Shown: positions 39,701-49,914 of the stretch, in pieces
Numbering within the stretch: the first letter of the stretch is position 1
Layout: each line of letters begins with the position of its first letter
Assembly (NCBI RefSeq): GCF_030936135.1
Contig: NC_082597.1
Location: forward strand, 77,420,495-77,484,494
Source of the DNA: Gavia stellata
Lineage: Eukaryota > Chordata > Aves > Gaviiformes > Gaviidae
Direction: 5' to 3'
Length of the DNA: 64,000 nucleotides
Made by a program: the position numbers and the translations under genes
The notes under the pieces: generated by a model
What the model saw: only the letters and a program-made list of their open reading frames with translations
Told to the model about the DNA's origin: nothing
The model's database searches: none

Positions 39701-42700
39701 TTTAATGAGAGAGTCCTGCTTTATACCTTTTACCAGGTGATTAAAAGCACAAGCTATACAAAGAGCCTGTAATTTGTGGTTGTCTGTGCTAAGATGGGTT
39801 CCATTGTTGCACTGCACCCACAAGTTTCATAGAATCATATTTGGGTTGGAAAAGACCTTAAAGATCATCTAGTCCCAACCCCCCTGCCATGGGCAGGGCC
39901 ACCTTCCACTAGACCAGGTTGCTCAAAGCCCCGTCCAACCCGGCCCTGAACACTTCCAGGGTTGGGGCATCCACAGCTTCTCTGGGCAGCCTGTTCCAGT
40001 GCCTCACCACCCTCATGGTGAAGAATTTCTTCCAAATACCTAAATCTACCCTCTTTTAGCTTAAAGCCATTACCCCTTGTCACTACATGCCCTTGTAAAA
40101 AGTCCCTCTCCAGCTTTCTTGTAGGGTAGGCCCCCTTCAGGTACTGAAGTACCTGAAGTTTCCTGTGTGTGTTTCCATCTGACACTAATATCTGAGATTC
40201 CTTGCAGCTCTTCCTTGGCGTCTTTTCCTCATGTCCTCTGTGTATTGCACTATTGTTCTTTTCACACTACTGATCCTGTGATCACCTTTGTTCTTATTCT
40301 GTCACAGGTTTGTCTTGCTTCAAGCTTAATCAGTGATAATTATAACCTTTCTGAACGCATTCATTATGCATCTCCTTTCTTGTTATTTCAACTGTAGGAG
40401 TTATTTTTTTTCCCCCCATCTGTAACACTTCAGATAACTTTTTTGGTAAATTCACTGCATATTCTTTTGACAGAGACAAAAGTGTCCTGAAAGACACTGC
40501 ATAGTCTTTTAGGAGTAATTGTAAGCAGGATACAGATTCTGTTGTGTGTAGGTATGGATCCTAGTCAAATTTGGTAGTCTTCATATATGAATAACTTTGT
40601 AACGATTTTCTGGAAACGAGTATAAATACTCTTCTCGTATTTTCACTTTGTGCTCATTATCTAGTGCTTGTTTCTAACGTAATTATCAGTGCTATTTCTT
40701 AATTGGCACCTGTTTTGCAAGGCAACCAATGTTGATTCAGATCTGTACTTTGGATATATCTTAAAACAATATTGTACCCTACTCGCTTTCCTTCTCCACC
40801 CTGTTGTGGCAATGCCTCAAAGTACTCATGTGATACATGCCATGTTAAATTTTCCAAATGTGTGATGTGTTTTAGGTGTTTTCTTTCAAATAAATATTAA
40901 ATCAGTTTTCCTCCTCTCCTTTAAATAATTTGCTTTCTTGCTGGAAAACAACTTTGGTAAATGACTGAATGTTTCCACTCCAGTTTCAGTTAATTGTTCA
41001 CTTTTTCCTTTTCTTTAGAACCTGTTTTAAAGTAAGACCTAAACCTGCAAAAGAGTATTCATCACTGTGATTAAACATTTGTGGGATTATAAGAGCAAGT
41101 GTATTTGACGTTGGGTAGATAATGTTCCCTCAGGATAGGCCTTTGTACAGATACACAGACTACAGGTACTGCACAGGTACTCTGAAGACCCATGGATCAA
41201 GCCTAAGTGGAAGCTCTTGACTCTTTCAGGTATTCTGAATGACTCAATTTATATCCACTTGTCCTTCACACAAAGAAATCCTCATGAGGCTGCACAACAC
41301 ATTGACCATATGAAGAAAAAAATATTGACAGAAAATAACAGAGTAGAAACTTTGAAAGTGGAAGTACTTAATGACCAGCTGAAGCAAAATCCGTGGCCTT
41401 TGGAGAAGAGCATATTTGAGAGTCTACCTCCTAGACTTCGTAAAGGTACATGCTTCAGACTGTTTCCTGTAACTTTGAATGGCAAACTTTGATTTATTTT
41501 TTTCCCCTGCTTACTCTTATACTTTGCATAAGGTGCTTTTTATTTAATCTTATAACTGCCTGTAATATTAGAGAGACTAGCTCAACCCAAAAAAGTTCCT
41601 TAAATACTTACTAAATGTGAACGTGTACGTTTTGATTTAGCTACAGAAATAACATTGAAGCAGGAGGAAGGAGCTACTTTCAACACCACGGAGTCGTGAA
41701 TTGAATTCTCATTTGGTTTTGGATAAACTTTGTATATGCCCAGTATTTTTGTAAGCATATATTTCACACCGAAGTTGAACCTCAAATCCAAACGCTGGAT
41801 ATCCCCATCTTATTTTTAAAACAGACTTCTGTAGATTTCTAGTTCTCTGGCTTTCCTGTCTTTTTAATAAGCTGTTAATAGACCAAAACCACTTCTGATA
41901 TTTCTTTATAACTTTTACCTAGGGGTTTTCTGTGCATGCTGGTTGGTATTTTCAAGATCTGAAATTTGTGATCCCAGTGGCCTAGGAGAACAAAGTTTGA
42001 AGTGTGATATTTCTTACAACTATATGTAACAACTGGTATATGCAGAACTCTAGAATTTAAACAAACTCCTTAGAGTTACAGAGTGTCTAACAAGACAGGA
42101 ATGCTACCTAAAATACATAAGTATTTTTGGAGAGGTGAACTTTACATCCTCTTATTATAAATTAATTCTTAGACTTATTGCTTAAGTTCTGGGTAATGCC
42201 TTTTGTCTCTGTGGTATGAGTCTGTGTTTCCCATATTTTAAAAAAACATAGAGAAGGTTTATGGTAAGAGTGCCTTGAGATTAATTCTTTAATTTTCTAT
42301 CTGAGCCTTATTCAGTAACACTTGATAATGTTGACTGAAGATTACCAACTTTGAACAAATTATTTAAACAGTTTTCGAATAGTCTAACATCTCTTTCAAA
42401 AATAATTATTCTTAAGCACTGCAGGAAGCTTGTAAAGAACAGAATGGATTCTATGCTCAGTTCTCTAAACTGTTCCCAATGCGAGTGATATCCTATCTGA
42501 TGCTACCGTATACACTACCAGTGGAGTCCGCTTACTCTGTTGCTTTACGGTAAGGAACTTTTAATGAACCATTTTAGAATTATTATACTTTTGGAAATTT
42601 ACTCACTGAGAGCTTATTCAGTGTTGTAGGCATTCTAGTACTCTAGAATTCAAGTGGTAACTGTCCGAAGACCAATATTTCTACCTACATAATGCATCCT

Positions 42701-45700
42701 CCTAAAGCCTTTATAGTCTAAGGCTAGATAAATAAACATACTAAGAAGATTCCTAAACAATTTATTCTTACTACTAGTAGCTGTCTTGTAATTGCTCGAA
42801 AGAAGCACTCTTAACTGTGTTTTCCAGGAGTACATTCTTTATTACTATTACTGTATTCTGCAGTGGTATTTGAACTCTATCCAGATAGTCCTTGTGCTTT
42901 AGGTTCTTTCTGAGTCAGGAGTGAAATCCAGAGTTTATTCACCATATAAATTTTCTTACCAGGTTTGTTTAGGTTGACTGAAAGTTGTGCTTTTGAAACA
43001 GGTCTTAATTTTGTAAGTTTTTCAATTCCTGTAAAGGAGAAATTGTGCTAAAAGAATGCACTATGAACCCTAAGCTTTGTGCTTGCTTAAGAGAATTCCA
43101 GTCCTTGAGCAGCAGATGTCATTACTGTCTTTAGAAAATACTTGAAAAATCAAATGTTCGGTAAATGGAACTACATAGAACTTCAGTAAGATATTTTGTT
43201 ACTTAATTTGGCACTTCTGTGCCATTTTTTGGTGGATGGGGAGGAAGCAAGTTTCAAGAGAATTTTTGTGGGGGCTTTTCCCCCTTGTCCCCCTCTGGTT
43301 TAACTGGCTTCTGTTAAGAGCAACATAAGGAAAAAAATACATTTGTGACATTGTTCTGTTTCTGCCTTCTATTTGTTCTTCCATTGTGCTTTTCTTTTGT
43401 TCTTCCTTCCTCTTCCGCCTAAGTTGAAACTGACCAGAAAGCTCCTACCACACAGAAAGAGGTCTTGGAGACAGGAGTGTTTTGCAGGCTTCCTAAATGT
43501 TGGTCACAGGGTGTGGAACACACATACTGGTCAGCCACTCAGCATAGATCAGAGATGCAGTGGTCTGTGCTGCCCTTTTTCTTAGCTTGTAGAAAAGAGA
43601 TGAGTGGGCTAGATGGGAATTCAGGGAAGTTGGGAAGAACTGGAGACTTTGGTGGGGGAGTTAACTTGGGGAGAATGAAAGCTGTGTTACTGTGTTGAAT
43701 GTTGGACATAGTATGTAAAAAATATAACACGAATTGGATCTACTGCTTAGAAAACAATTGTATTTTGGTTTTGATTGTAGGTTAGTAAACTGGTTTCCTG
43801 ACATGCCTGCTGATGTTCGATGGATGCAAGAACAGCTGTGTCAGATTGCTGGTACAGTTTATTCCCAAGCTAAAAGCAAGCTGTTCTGTACATCCAGGTA
43901 AAGTGGAGTGCTGCTGCATGCAAATGATGCATTTTTAGAAATTCTCTTTCTTCTGTCAGAGCTCCCAGTACTAATAAGTTTCTCTCTTAAAACAGGATTT
44001 AATAATTTTCTCAAAGGTAATACAAAACAGTTCTCACTGCTTCTAATCCATAGTATTGCTTCTTAAGTATATTTTCTGGTGCTTCTTGTTTATCAATGAC
44101 TACTACATGCTGTAGATGAAGAGGTGTTGCCTGTTGGTAGGCTTATGCTTTTTGGGGAGAGGGGTGGGTTATGGAGCAGGCATTGGACTGAGAACAGAAA
44201 TCTTGTTTCTTCTCTGCTCCACAGTAGCTGGAGCAATCAGGAAGAACAGAGGAGGAAAAAATTATATTCAGCTTAGATTTTCCTGCTAAAAACATGGACT
44301 TGTTGCTGGAACAGAGAGTTGCACAGCCATGTGAGAGTTAGTGCCGTAAGTAGAGAAACATAGGCTCTCTCTGAGGTCCAAATGCTTATAAATATGAAGT
44401 CTCCTAAGATTTTGATCTGAAAAAGCATAAATCCAGACTTCAGCAGAGTAGGTCATATGTATTTTATTGTAATTTTTCTGATGATTGTCTCAACTCCCAG
44501 AGTTTCTGGGTAGGAGGTAGAAGAAGGGGGAGACAATTTAGCCCAAAAAGGTATTAGGAGTGAACAGAATTCTTAAACACTTCATAAAAGCTTCCAAGAG
44601 ATGGCTGTAGCACTGGAGACTCCTAACTGCAGCAGTTATTTTAATTAAAGCATTGCCATGTTTTATATACAGCACGTTTTTAAATTAAAATGAAAAATAC
44701 CCTTTTATTTGAGCCAAGAGTTCTTGAGCTTTTGTCTTCCTGGTTTTAGTAATAAAGTTAGATAAGGAGGAAGATCAAAGATGCTCTTTTTTGCCCTGGC
44801 AATGCTATACACTGACCCATCAGAAATGCAGGTTTGATATGTCTGAGAAGAACTGCTTAATCCTACTTCCTTATCAGAAGCTTTGCCAGGTTCTGGATTG
44901 GCATTGTGAAAGATCTGATTCATATGCTTCATCCCTCGGAAGTACAGAGTAGTCAAACTTACTGTTAAAGGTTCTAGCTTAATGAAAGACTTAATGAGGT
45001 TGAAGCTTGGATTTCCACCCCCCTTTGGAAGTATTAAATGGTGGCTTTAATAGTAGGCTGTAAATATACTTTCTTTTTACAATATGCAGTTTTATCCAGA
45101 ATTCAGAAGCATTTAATACCTGTATACAAATAGCCTCTATTCTCCCTTTCTGAAATCAGTTAAAGCCTTTTCTTGTATAACACTAGTTGGCTTTTGAGGC
45201 CATCGCTGTGAGCAGAAATGTAGTTCTTGGTATATATTTGCTATCATCCTACTGTCATCTCTTCAGTTATTTGATACCACATGTAATCCAGTGTCCTTCT
45301 TTCCTTCTTTTCTCAATGACATTTCTGACTCCTTTCCACAATAAATTTGGGTATAGTGATCTTCCTGCTTTTACCCTTATTTAGCAGCTTCTTGATGATG
45401 CTCATATTCCAGTCTTACCAATCATGAGACTCTTCATCTGAAATGGGCATTTGGAAGGCACAATATCACAAGACTGTCTCAGATCTGACTTCTCAGAGGG
45501 GTTATTTGGTCATTGAGTCATGATTAACCAGAAACATTGTTTCTCTTCCTTCCTGTGCTTCTCTTCTCTTCCTGTGGCCATAAACCAGAACATGGTGGTC
45601 ATGTGGCTTTTGCTGTATGCTTTTATGGTGTCTTCAAGGTGATCAGCTCCCGCTGAACTGTCTACACTGTCAAACTTCTAAGTTTTCTGAAGCCTTCCTT

Positions 45701-47017
45701 TAAGTGGATTCCCTCTTCAGGTAGTTAGGTCCCAAGGCTCTTTGTGTAGAACCCTGCATTGTATTCTACAGGTGACTCTTTGTGGGCTTGTACTTTGTTT
45801 CAGCATCCACCAAGAATTTACTGCTGCTTTTGCAGGAAGTAGTCCCCCCACACCTTTTTACGCTTTTCCTCTTACATCATCAGATCTAGCTTCTGTTCTG
45901 GAATCAAACTTAAATCTCAAGAAAACTTGCGCTGTTCACAGTTTGAAAATCCTTTTAGGAAACTTAACCTGGTGGATGGTATCTTCTATTGCACCTAAAC
46001 TTCGGGTATGGAAACTGGTGTTGAAGTGTGTGTATGGTGAGTTAGGTTTTTTGTGTGTGAGAGGGGCGTTGCTGGTTGGTTTGGGTTTTTTCCCTAAAAC
46101 ACTGCAAGAGAGGAGAGGGAACTTTAAAGAAAAAACTGTGTATTTTTGGTGACAGCTTCAGTTTCCTGTTTCTCAAATGGGAAAAGACTAACCTGGTGAT
46201 TCAGGTGCTGGTTTAGAGTGTAGGAAAGTTCTGTTCCAGCTGTTCAGGTTGGTGATAATTAGTTGGTTGTGAAGTGGAATGCAGAGATGGCATTTGGGAA
46301 GTTGATATTTGCTACTCAACTTGTAAACGTTGAGACTATTCTTGTTAATGTTCAGTTAGTGTTGTGATTGGTAAATCTGCAAATATTCCAAGTGGATAGC
46401 TGGGGTGAGATCAGGACTATTTAAGAAGTAATGTACAAACTGGGTCTACTCTTCTAAGCTCATCAGAACAATGTGACTTTTAGTGTAACTATTTTTTACC
46501 TACTTCTGAGGACAACACATAATGGCAGAGTGCCCTTCCTTTAGAGATGATAATTTCAAGACCCTTTTCTTGTTGTTCCGTATCCTAACTCACTAAATGC
46601 ATTTAGAATTAACTGTTTTCCTCTAGTGTTCTTCCTTACACGAAGATTCCCTGTCAGACATCTGAACAGTAATAGAAATGTCATTGAAACACTAATAATC
46701 TTTTACTTTTTTCTTTTTTAAACAGGAAAGACAATTATGCATCACTAAGAAAATGTCAAACTGTCCCATCTACTATGGAATTTCATTCTTCATACTGCCA
46801 CCTTAAAATGCCTCACTCTTCTGCAGACCTTGAAACCTGGCTCTGGGAATCTTCATGCTTCATGCACTCAGCTATGAAAAACGCTTCTGCTAACATGCAG
46901 GAGCATTCAGACTTAAACTCCTATCCTAATTTTCTTCCAAATTCTGATGAGTCTGGGTTGGAAATAGATTTTGACTCTTCCTCAGAGACAAGTTTCCAAA
47001 CTGCTCCAGAGTATTAA
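27588..47017 (+). CDS. PNPLA3: PNPLA3 (adiponutrin), patatin-like phospholipase, whole gene span, 9 coding exons
   Basis: Joining nine exons (187, 233, 66, 210, 61, 216, 133, 117 and 292 nt) gives an uninterrupted 504-codon frame; human PNPLA3 has 481. The N-terminal patatin domain (about residues 10-180) has the glycine-rich oxyanion loop GCGFLG (14-19), the nucleophile elbow GASAG with Ser47, and the second catalytic residue Asp166 in the DGG motif. Both catalytic residues fall at the human numbers. The domain aligns with human PNPLA3 without gaps at these sites. Family members hydrolyse or transacylate glycerolipids at lipid droplets and ER. Residue 148 is Val, where human has Ile (the I148M site). 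The C-terminal half is diverged and ends in an acidic, Ser-rich tail unlike the mammalian one. The ATG was chosen by homology and has A at -3. Identity as PNPLA3, not PNPLA2 or PNPLA5, rests on similarity plus the adjacent SAMM50. Confidence 0.93.
27775..33410 (+). other. PNPLA3: PNPLA3 intron 1
   Basis: At about 5.6 kb this is the longest intron of the gene. The 5' part is CpG-island sequence; the rest is AT-rich and holds one CR1 fragment (about 30014-30212). I see no further coding exon in it. Confidence 0.8.
30014..30212 (+). mobile_element. CR1 LINE 3'-end fragment (sense)
   Basis: The sequence follows CR1 3' consensus in order: AGAGCCAGACTCTTCTCAGA, AAGGATGAGAGGCAGCAGAC, GCCCAGGGAGGTTGTGGGAT and CTCCATCCCTGGAGGTGTTC. 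CR1 elements are usually 5'-truncated, as here. It lies in PNPLA3 intron 1 in the sense orientation. Moderate divergence suggests an old insertion. Confidence 0.85.
33411..33643 (+). CDS. PNPLA3: PNPLA3 coding exon 2
   Basis: Follows a TTTTATTTTCAG acceptor and ends before GTATGT. It encodes residues 63-140, including LHPSFN and [10 protein letters not shown], which closely match human PNPLA3 ([16 protein letters not shown]). Length 233 nt restores phase 0. Confidence 0.93.
34398..34463 (+). CDS. PNPLA3: PNPLA3 coding exon 3 (carries position 148)
   Basis: Exactly 22 codons between a CCTACAG acceptor and a GTAAGT donor, residues 141-162. The peptide has the highly conserved [10 protein letters not shown] segment. 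The residue matching human Ile148 is Val (F147-V148-P149). Confidence 0.93.
37337..37546 (+). CDS. PNPLA3: PNPLA3 coding exon 4
   Basis: Seventy codons (residues 163-232), from [10 protein letters not shown] to LFPPEPK. It carries catalytic Asp166. The segment [16 protein letters not shown] closely matches human TITVSPFYGEYDICPK. Acceptor TTTTTGTAG, donor GTAAGT. Confidence 0.95.
38686..38746 (+). CDS. PNPLA3: PNPLA3 coding exon 5
   Basis: Sixty-one nt between a CTTGCAG acceptor and a GTATGT donor. It encodes [20 protein letters not shown] plus one base, similar to human VLGEICLRGYLDAFRFLEE. Confidence 0.93.
39827..40148 (-). mobile_element. CR1 LINE 3'-end fragment (antisense)
   Basis: Read on the minus strand, this is a well-preserved CR1 3' end. 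On the plus strand one sees ATAGAATCATATTTGGGTTG, then CTTAAAGATCATCTAGTCCC, GACCAGGTTGCTCAAAGCCC and CTCTGGGCAGCCTGTTCCAG. The ATAGAATCATA end corresponds to the short terminal repeat of CR1. Low divergence suggests a relatively young copy, of the group active in neoavian ancestors. It lies antisense in PNPLA3 intron 5. Confidence 0.93.
41230..41445 (+). CDS. PNPLA3: PNPLA3 coding exon 6
   Basis: Acceptor CTCTTTCAG, donor GTACAT; 216 nt. It encodes the linker after the patatin domain, [15 protein letters not shown] to SLPPRLRK. The ending resembles human DTLSPRLATA, but the middle is strongly diverged in sequence, as is usual for this region between birds and mammals. Confidence 0.88.
42417..42549 (+). 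CDS. PNPLA3: PNPLA3 coding exon 7
   Basis: One hundred thirty-three nt; encodes [20 protein letters not shown] and then [19 protein letters not shown], matching human SYVMLPCTLPVESAIAI. The acceptor is CTTAAG, a weak polypyrimidine tract, but phase and homology fix it. Donor GTAAGG. Confidence 0.92.
43781..43897 (+). CDS. PNPLA3: PNPLA3 coding exon 8
   Basis: Acceptor TTGATTGTAG, donor GTAAAG; 117 nt. It encodes [20 protein letters not shown] and on to KLFCTS, aligned with human LVTWLPDMPDDVLWLQWVTS. Confidence 0.92.
44705..46010 (-). pseudogene. Possible decayed retrocopy inside PNPLA3 intron 8
   Basis: On the minus strand a series of protein-like stretches in shifting frames runs through this block. 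It ends in an 83-codon open frame (44956 to 44705) containing [20 protein letters not shown] and then [20 protein letters not shown]. Upstream stretches such as [15 protein letters not shown] are interrupted by stops. This pattern suggests an old processed pseudogene, but I do not recognise the parent and no poly(A) tail or target duplication is clear. Chance remains a real possibility. Confidence 0.25.
46726..47017 (+). CDS. PNPLA3: PNPLA3 coding exon 9 and stop codon
   Basis: Acceptor TTTTTTAAACAG restores the frame as AGG-AAA-GAC, giving 97 codons and a TAA stop at 47015-47017. The tail is rich in Ser, Asp and Glu ([18 protein letters not shown]) and has no visible similarity to the human C-terminus. 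The stop was chosen because the frame is continuous from exon 8. Confidence 0.85.
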
Positions 47018-47262
47018 TTTGGAAGTAGATTCCACAGTTCCCAAAATTCCAATTTGGCAGAGAAATTTAAATCCTAAAGGACTAAAGATCGCTTTGTTTA
47101 TTGCCAATAAGTCTTGGAAAATTATTTGTTTACAGCTTCCTGACAAATGTTTTAAGGATTATAAAAACAGTGGCTGCTATACTAAGTAACAGACTACAAT
47201 TCTGTTGAAGCACCAGCTTAATCAGCTGTAGTAAGACTTGTAGTAAACAGTGTCTCTCTGGA

Positions 47263-47268
47263 AATAAA
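47263..47268 (+). terminator. PNPLA3: Proximal polyadenylation signal AATAAA
   Basis: Canonical hexamer 246 bases after the PNPLA3 stop codon. It would give a short 3' UTR form. Confidence 0.45.
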
Positions 47269-48182
47269 TTTTTAAAAAATCTACTTTCAGCATAAAAATG
47301 TAAATTCTGTAAACAGATTGTTAGACAAACAAGCATTGATAACAAAAGCTTTTAAAAATATAATTCTTAACAATATCGTGTGTTAGGATTACTTTTATAG
47401 CACTTAAATGAAATTGGACTTTTACTTCCTGAAGGGAAATATGCAAATGATGGCCTCCAGTGTCCATTTGCCTTATGTTTAAACATACTGTTGTGTTTAT
47501 GGAAAAGTTGTCTGTACAAGATACTGTAGGAACAGTATTATTCTACATTGTTGTATGTATTCCACAGTTCATATTACTTCTCCTCTATGGCTCTTTCCCT
47601 CTTCAAATACTTAAAAGAGAAAAAGACATAAGAAATGGGACACATGCCCCTGAAGTGTAAACAGGTACAGTTTCAGTGATTTCAGAGGACGTTTTTTGTA
47701 CTTAATAAGGGCTTAATACTTGATTTAAGTATTGAAAAGTAGGTAAAATAGCGACTGTGATTAGTAGCAAATAATAATTTGAGGTGGTGTTAAACTCTAC
47801 AGAAGATGTTAACAAAAATCCACGTACAGCAAGTGGTGAATGATGTTTAGGTCTTCTAATTGCTGCCCAATCATTCTTGGTTTTTTGGGGTTTTTTTCCC
47901 CCTCCAACTTGAGAGATTTTTCTTCCCTTCTTTCACTTCCCTCTTGCTAAAGGAGGGAAGAAAAAAGGGGTCCCTCCTGTCTCAGTGAGGTATGATAACC
48001 CAAAGGAAGTTTTCCAAGACCGACTGTTAGAAGAAGCAAGTGTGTAAGACTTAATGGAAGTATCAATACCCAGGGAGCTGTGCAAGGGTCTCAAATAATG
48101 GATTGAAAGTCAGCCAAATCATATCTGTATTGAGTGATGAGCATTTTAAACACTTTCCACTACAAAGGTTCTGCATAATTTT

Positions 48183-48188
48183 AATAAA
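48183..48188 (+). terminator. PNPLA3: Intermediate polyadenylation signal AATAAA
   Basis: Canonical hexamer with a GT-rich stretch (TGGTGTTTTGTTATTGTGTC) about 60 bases downstream. Confidence 0.4.
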
Positions 48189-49016
48189 GACAACATATTA
48201 GCATATGAATACATCAGGAGAAGTAAATAACTGTTAAGATTAATGTTTGGTGTTTTGTTATTGTGTCTTGAACAATTCTTTTACAGTAGAAGGAAACAAC
48301 GATGGCTTTAAAATTGAGTTTGCGCACGTGTTTGGAGGCAGGCGTGTGACATTTGAAAGCTTCTCATTCAAGAATGTGAATTCGGTGCAACTCGGGTGCA
48401 TCCCAGGGAAGAGACTATAGGTCCGTATGGAGAGTGTTGTGGACAGGGAGAAGCAGAGGGTAGATTGTGATGCTCAGCAGAGGGGACTTTGGAGTGTGAA
48501 CTTTGGTATCCGGAAGTCTGTCAGATAGCAAAATGTAGCATTTCCAAATTGGACCAGCCTTTAAGCATTTTCTCAGTTGTGATTTCCCTAAGCTTGAAGT
48601 GCTAGATTTTACAACATTAAAATTGATTTTAGAATGGTGGGGGACAGGGGAGAAAGTGTCAAGCTATCCATTTCCATACTACAAAAGACTGGTGCTATTT
48701 TACTTCAACTCTTTTGTTAATTTCTTCTGTGCATATATCTTCAAATTTGCAAGAAAAGTTGGAAATGTTACTCTAACTACAGTTGAAAGACAAGATCTGT
48801 TTTATATTGTCTTTATTTGTAACTTTATACTTCCTATAATTTAATTTTATAATGTTCTGCAAAATGTTAGTTTTACCAGTATGTGTTAGAATTTAAGCAG
48901 GAATGCCAAGTTTTGCTTCCTTTCTGTGTACTGGAATAGTTCTGTTAACTACGTGTAAATCAACCTTAACCACTTCTTCCATTGTGCACAGCTCCGATTT
49001 TGTCTCCTTTTTCTAA

Positions 49017-49022
49017 AATAAA
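49017..49022 (+). terminator. PNPLA3: Distal polyadenylation signal AATAAA
   Basis: Canonical hexamer followed within 25-40 bases by a T-rich element. It is the last such signal before the SAMM50 CpG island and probably marks the distal end of PNPLA3 transcripts. Confidence 0.55.
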
Positions 49023-49699
49023 AAGACAATCTCTTCTGTTACCATGTTTTCTAAGCTTTCTTCAGTATGATTCACCTAATGTAAGTTACATCAGAATGTG
49101 TTAATTTCATTGAGCATTTAAAGGATTTAATAGTTGTGAGGTGTCTTTTTTTAAGACTACTAAGTAAGTTACTTACTACTAAGCAGCAACTTACCACTGT
49201 TAAGTTTGGGAGATGCTTGTTCGTGCTCCAGCTGGACCTGGAAGTCACCTTAATTTAAAACCTACTTTCTTTACAATCCATTAGTTTACAAATAACTTTG
49301 TATTTAAAACGAAACAATTCAAAACCAGAGAAAGTTGTTACTTTGGTCTGGAGGAAGGAAACAAACACCGTCTCCTTTCGTAGTTAAAACGCAGTAATTC
49401 AGCACAGTACAGGTACCAGTGCTCAGTAACTGTTCTCAGTGCTTTACACCATCACCTTTTACACCACTCGGTTTAAGATGACCACTCCGATTCCACGGGG
49501 TCGCGTGAGCCGTTGCCGCTGTGCGCGCTGCAACGTCAGCTCGTGTCTTCCTGCCTGTCCGAGGGCTCTGCTCGCCCACTGCCCCGAGGCAGCAGCCTCT
49601 GGGCTTCACCGTGCTGCTGTAACGGGACGCACGGGAAAACGGGTCGGGTTTTGAGGCAGCGACCTCTCCCCAAAACCGTCCTCTTCCCTTCTTCCCGGC

Positions 49700-49711
49700 T
49701 GCGCACGCGCG
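49700..49711 (+). promoter_or_regulatory. SAMM50: NRF1 binding motif in SAMM50 promoter
   Basis: TGCGCACGCGCG matches the full YGCGCAYGCGCR consensus of nuclear respiratory factor 1, which drives many nuclear genes for mitochondrial proteins. It lies about 185 bp upstream of the SAMM50 ATG, which makes biological sense for a SAM-complex subunit. Confidence 0.65.
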
Positions 49712-49771
49712 CCTCCCGGGAGGAAGCATCCGGGGGCGCAAGCTTCGCCCCGCCTCTTCCCGCTCCTCCGG

Positions 49772-49776
49772 CCAAT
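49772..49776 (+). promoter_or_regulatory. SAMM50: CCAAT box of SAMM50
   Basis: GCCAATGGGA contains an NF-Y-type CCAAT box, 118 bp upstream of the start codon and 8 bp before the GC box. Confidence 0.55.
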
Positions 49777-49783
49777 GGGAGCC

Positions 49784-49793
49784 GGGGCGGGGC
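49784..49793 (+). promoter_or_regulatory. SAMM50: GC box of SAMM50
   Basis: GGGGCGGGGC is a perfect Sp1/KLF-type site, about 100 bp upstream of the ATG. Confidence 0.55.
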
Positions 49794-49893
49794 TGCCTGT
49801 CATGGCCGCCCCCGTGCTGCGGCCTTGAGCGCCAGCGGCCCCCAGCCCGCACGGCGCCGTTGCCCCCGGCCGCCGCCGCCGCCCCTTGCCGCC

Positions 49894-49914
49894 ATGGGCA
49901 CCGTGCACGCACGG
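49894..49914 (+). CDS. SAMM50: SAMM50 coding exon 1 (21 nt)
   Basis: Encodes only MGTVHAR, identical to human, before a GTAAGC donor. Such a short coding part would be missed by ORF length filters; homology and the GCCATGG context identify it. Confidence 0.95.

Larger units (their letters stand above)
47018..49045 (+). other. PNPLA3: PNPLA3 3' UTR (inferred)
   Basis: Sequence after the stop is AT-rich and non-coding, with AATAAA signals at 47263-47268, 48183-48188 and 49017-49022. The last is followed by T/GT-rich sequence and lies only about 0.9 kb before the SAMM50 start codon, so it is the natural outer limit. Use of alternative sites is inferred; transcripts were not seen. Confidence 0.6.

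Noticed and set aside
45742-46152. 136-codon sense open frame in PNPLA3 intron 8 as an alternative exon 9
   Set aside because: The candidate acceptor before GTGACTC would create an immediate stop (AGG TGA) in the phase left by exon 8, and the peptide does not resemble any PNPLA3 tail.
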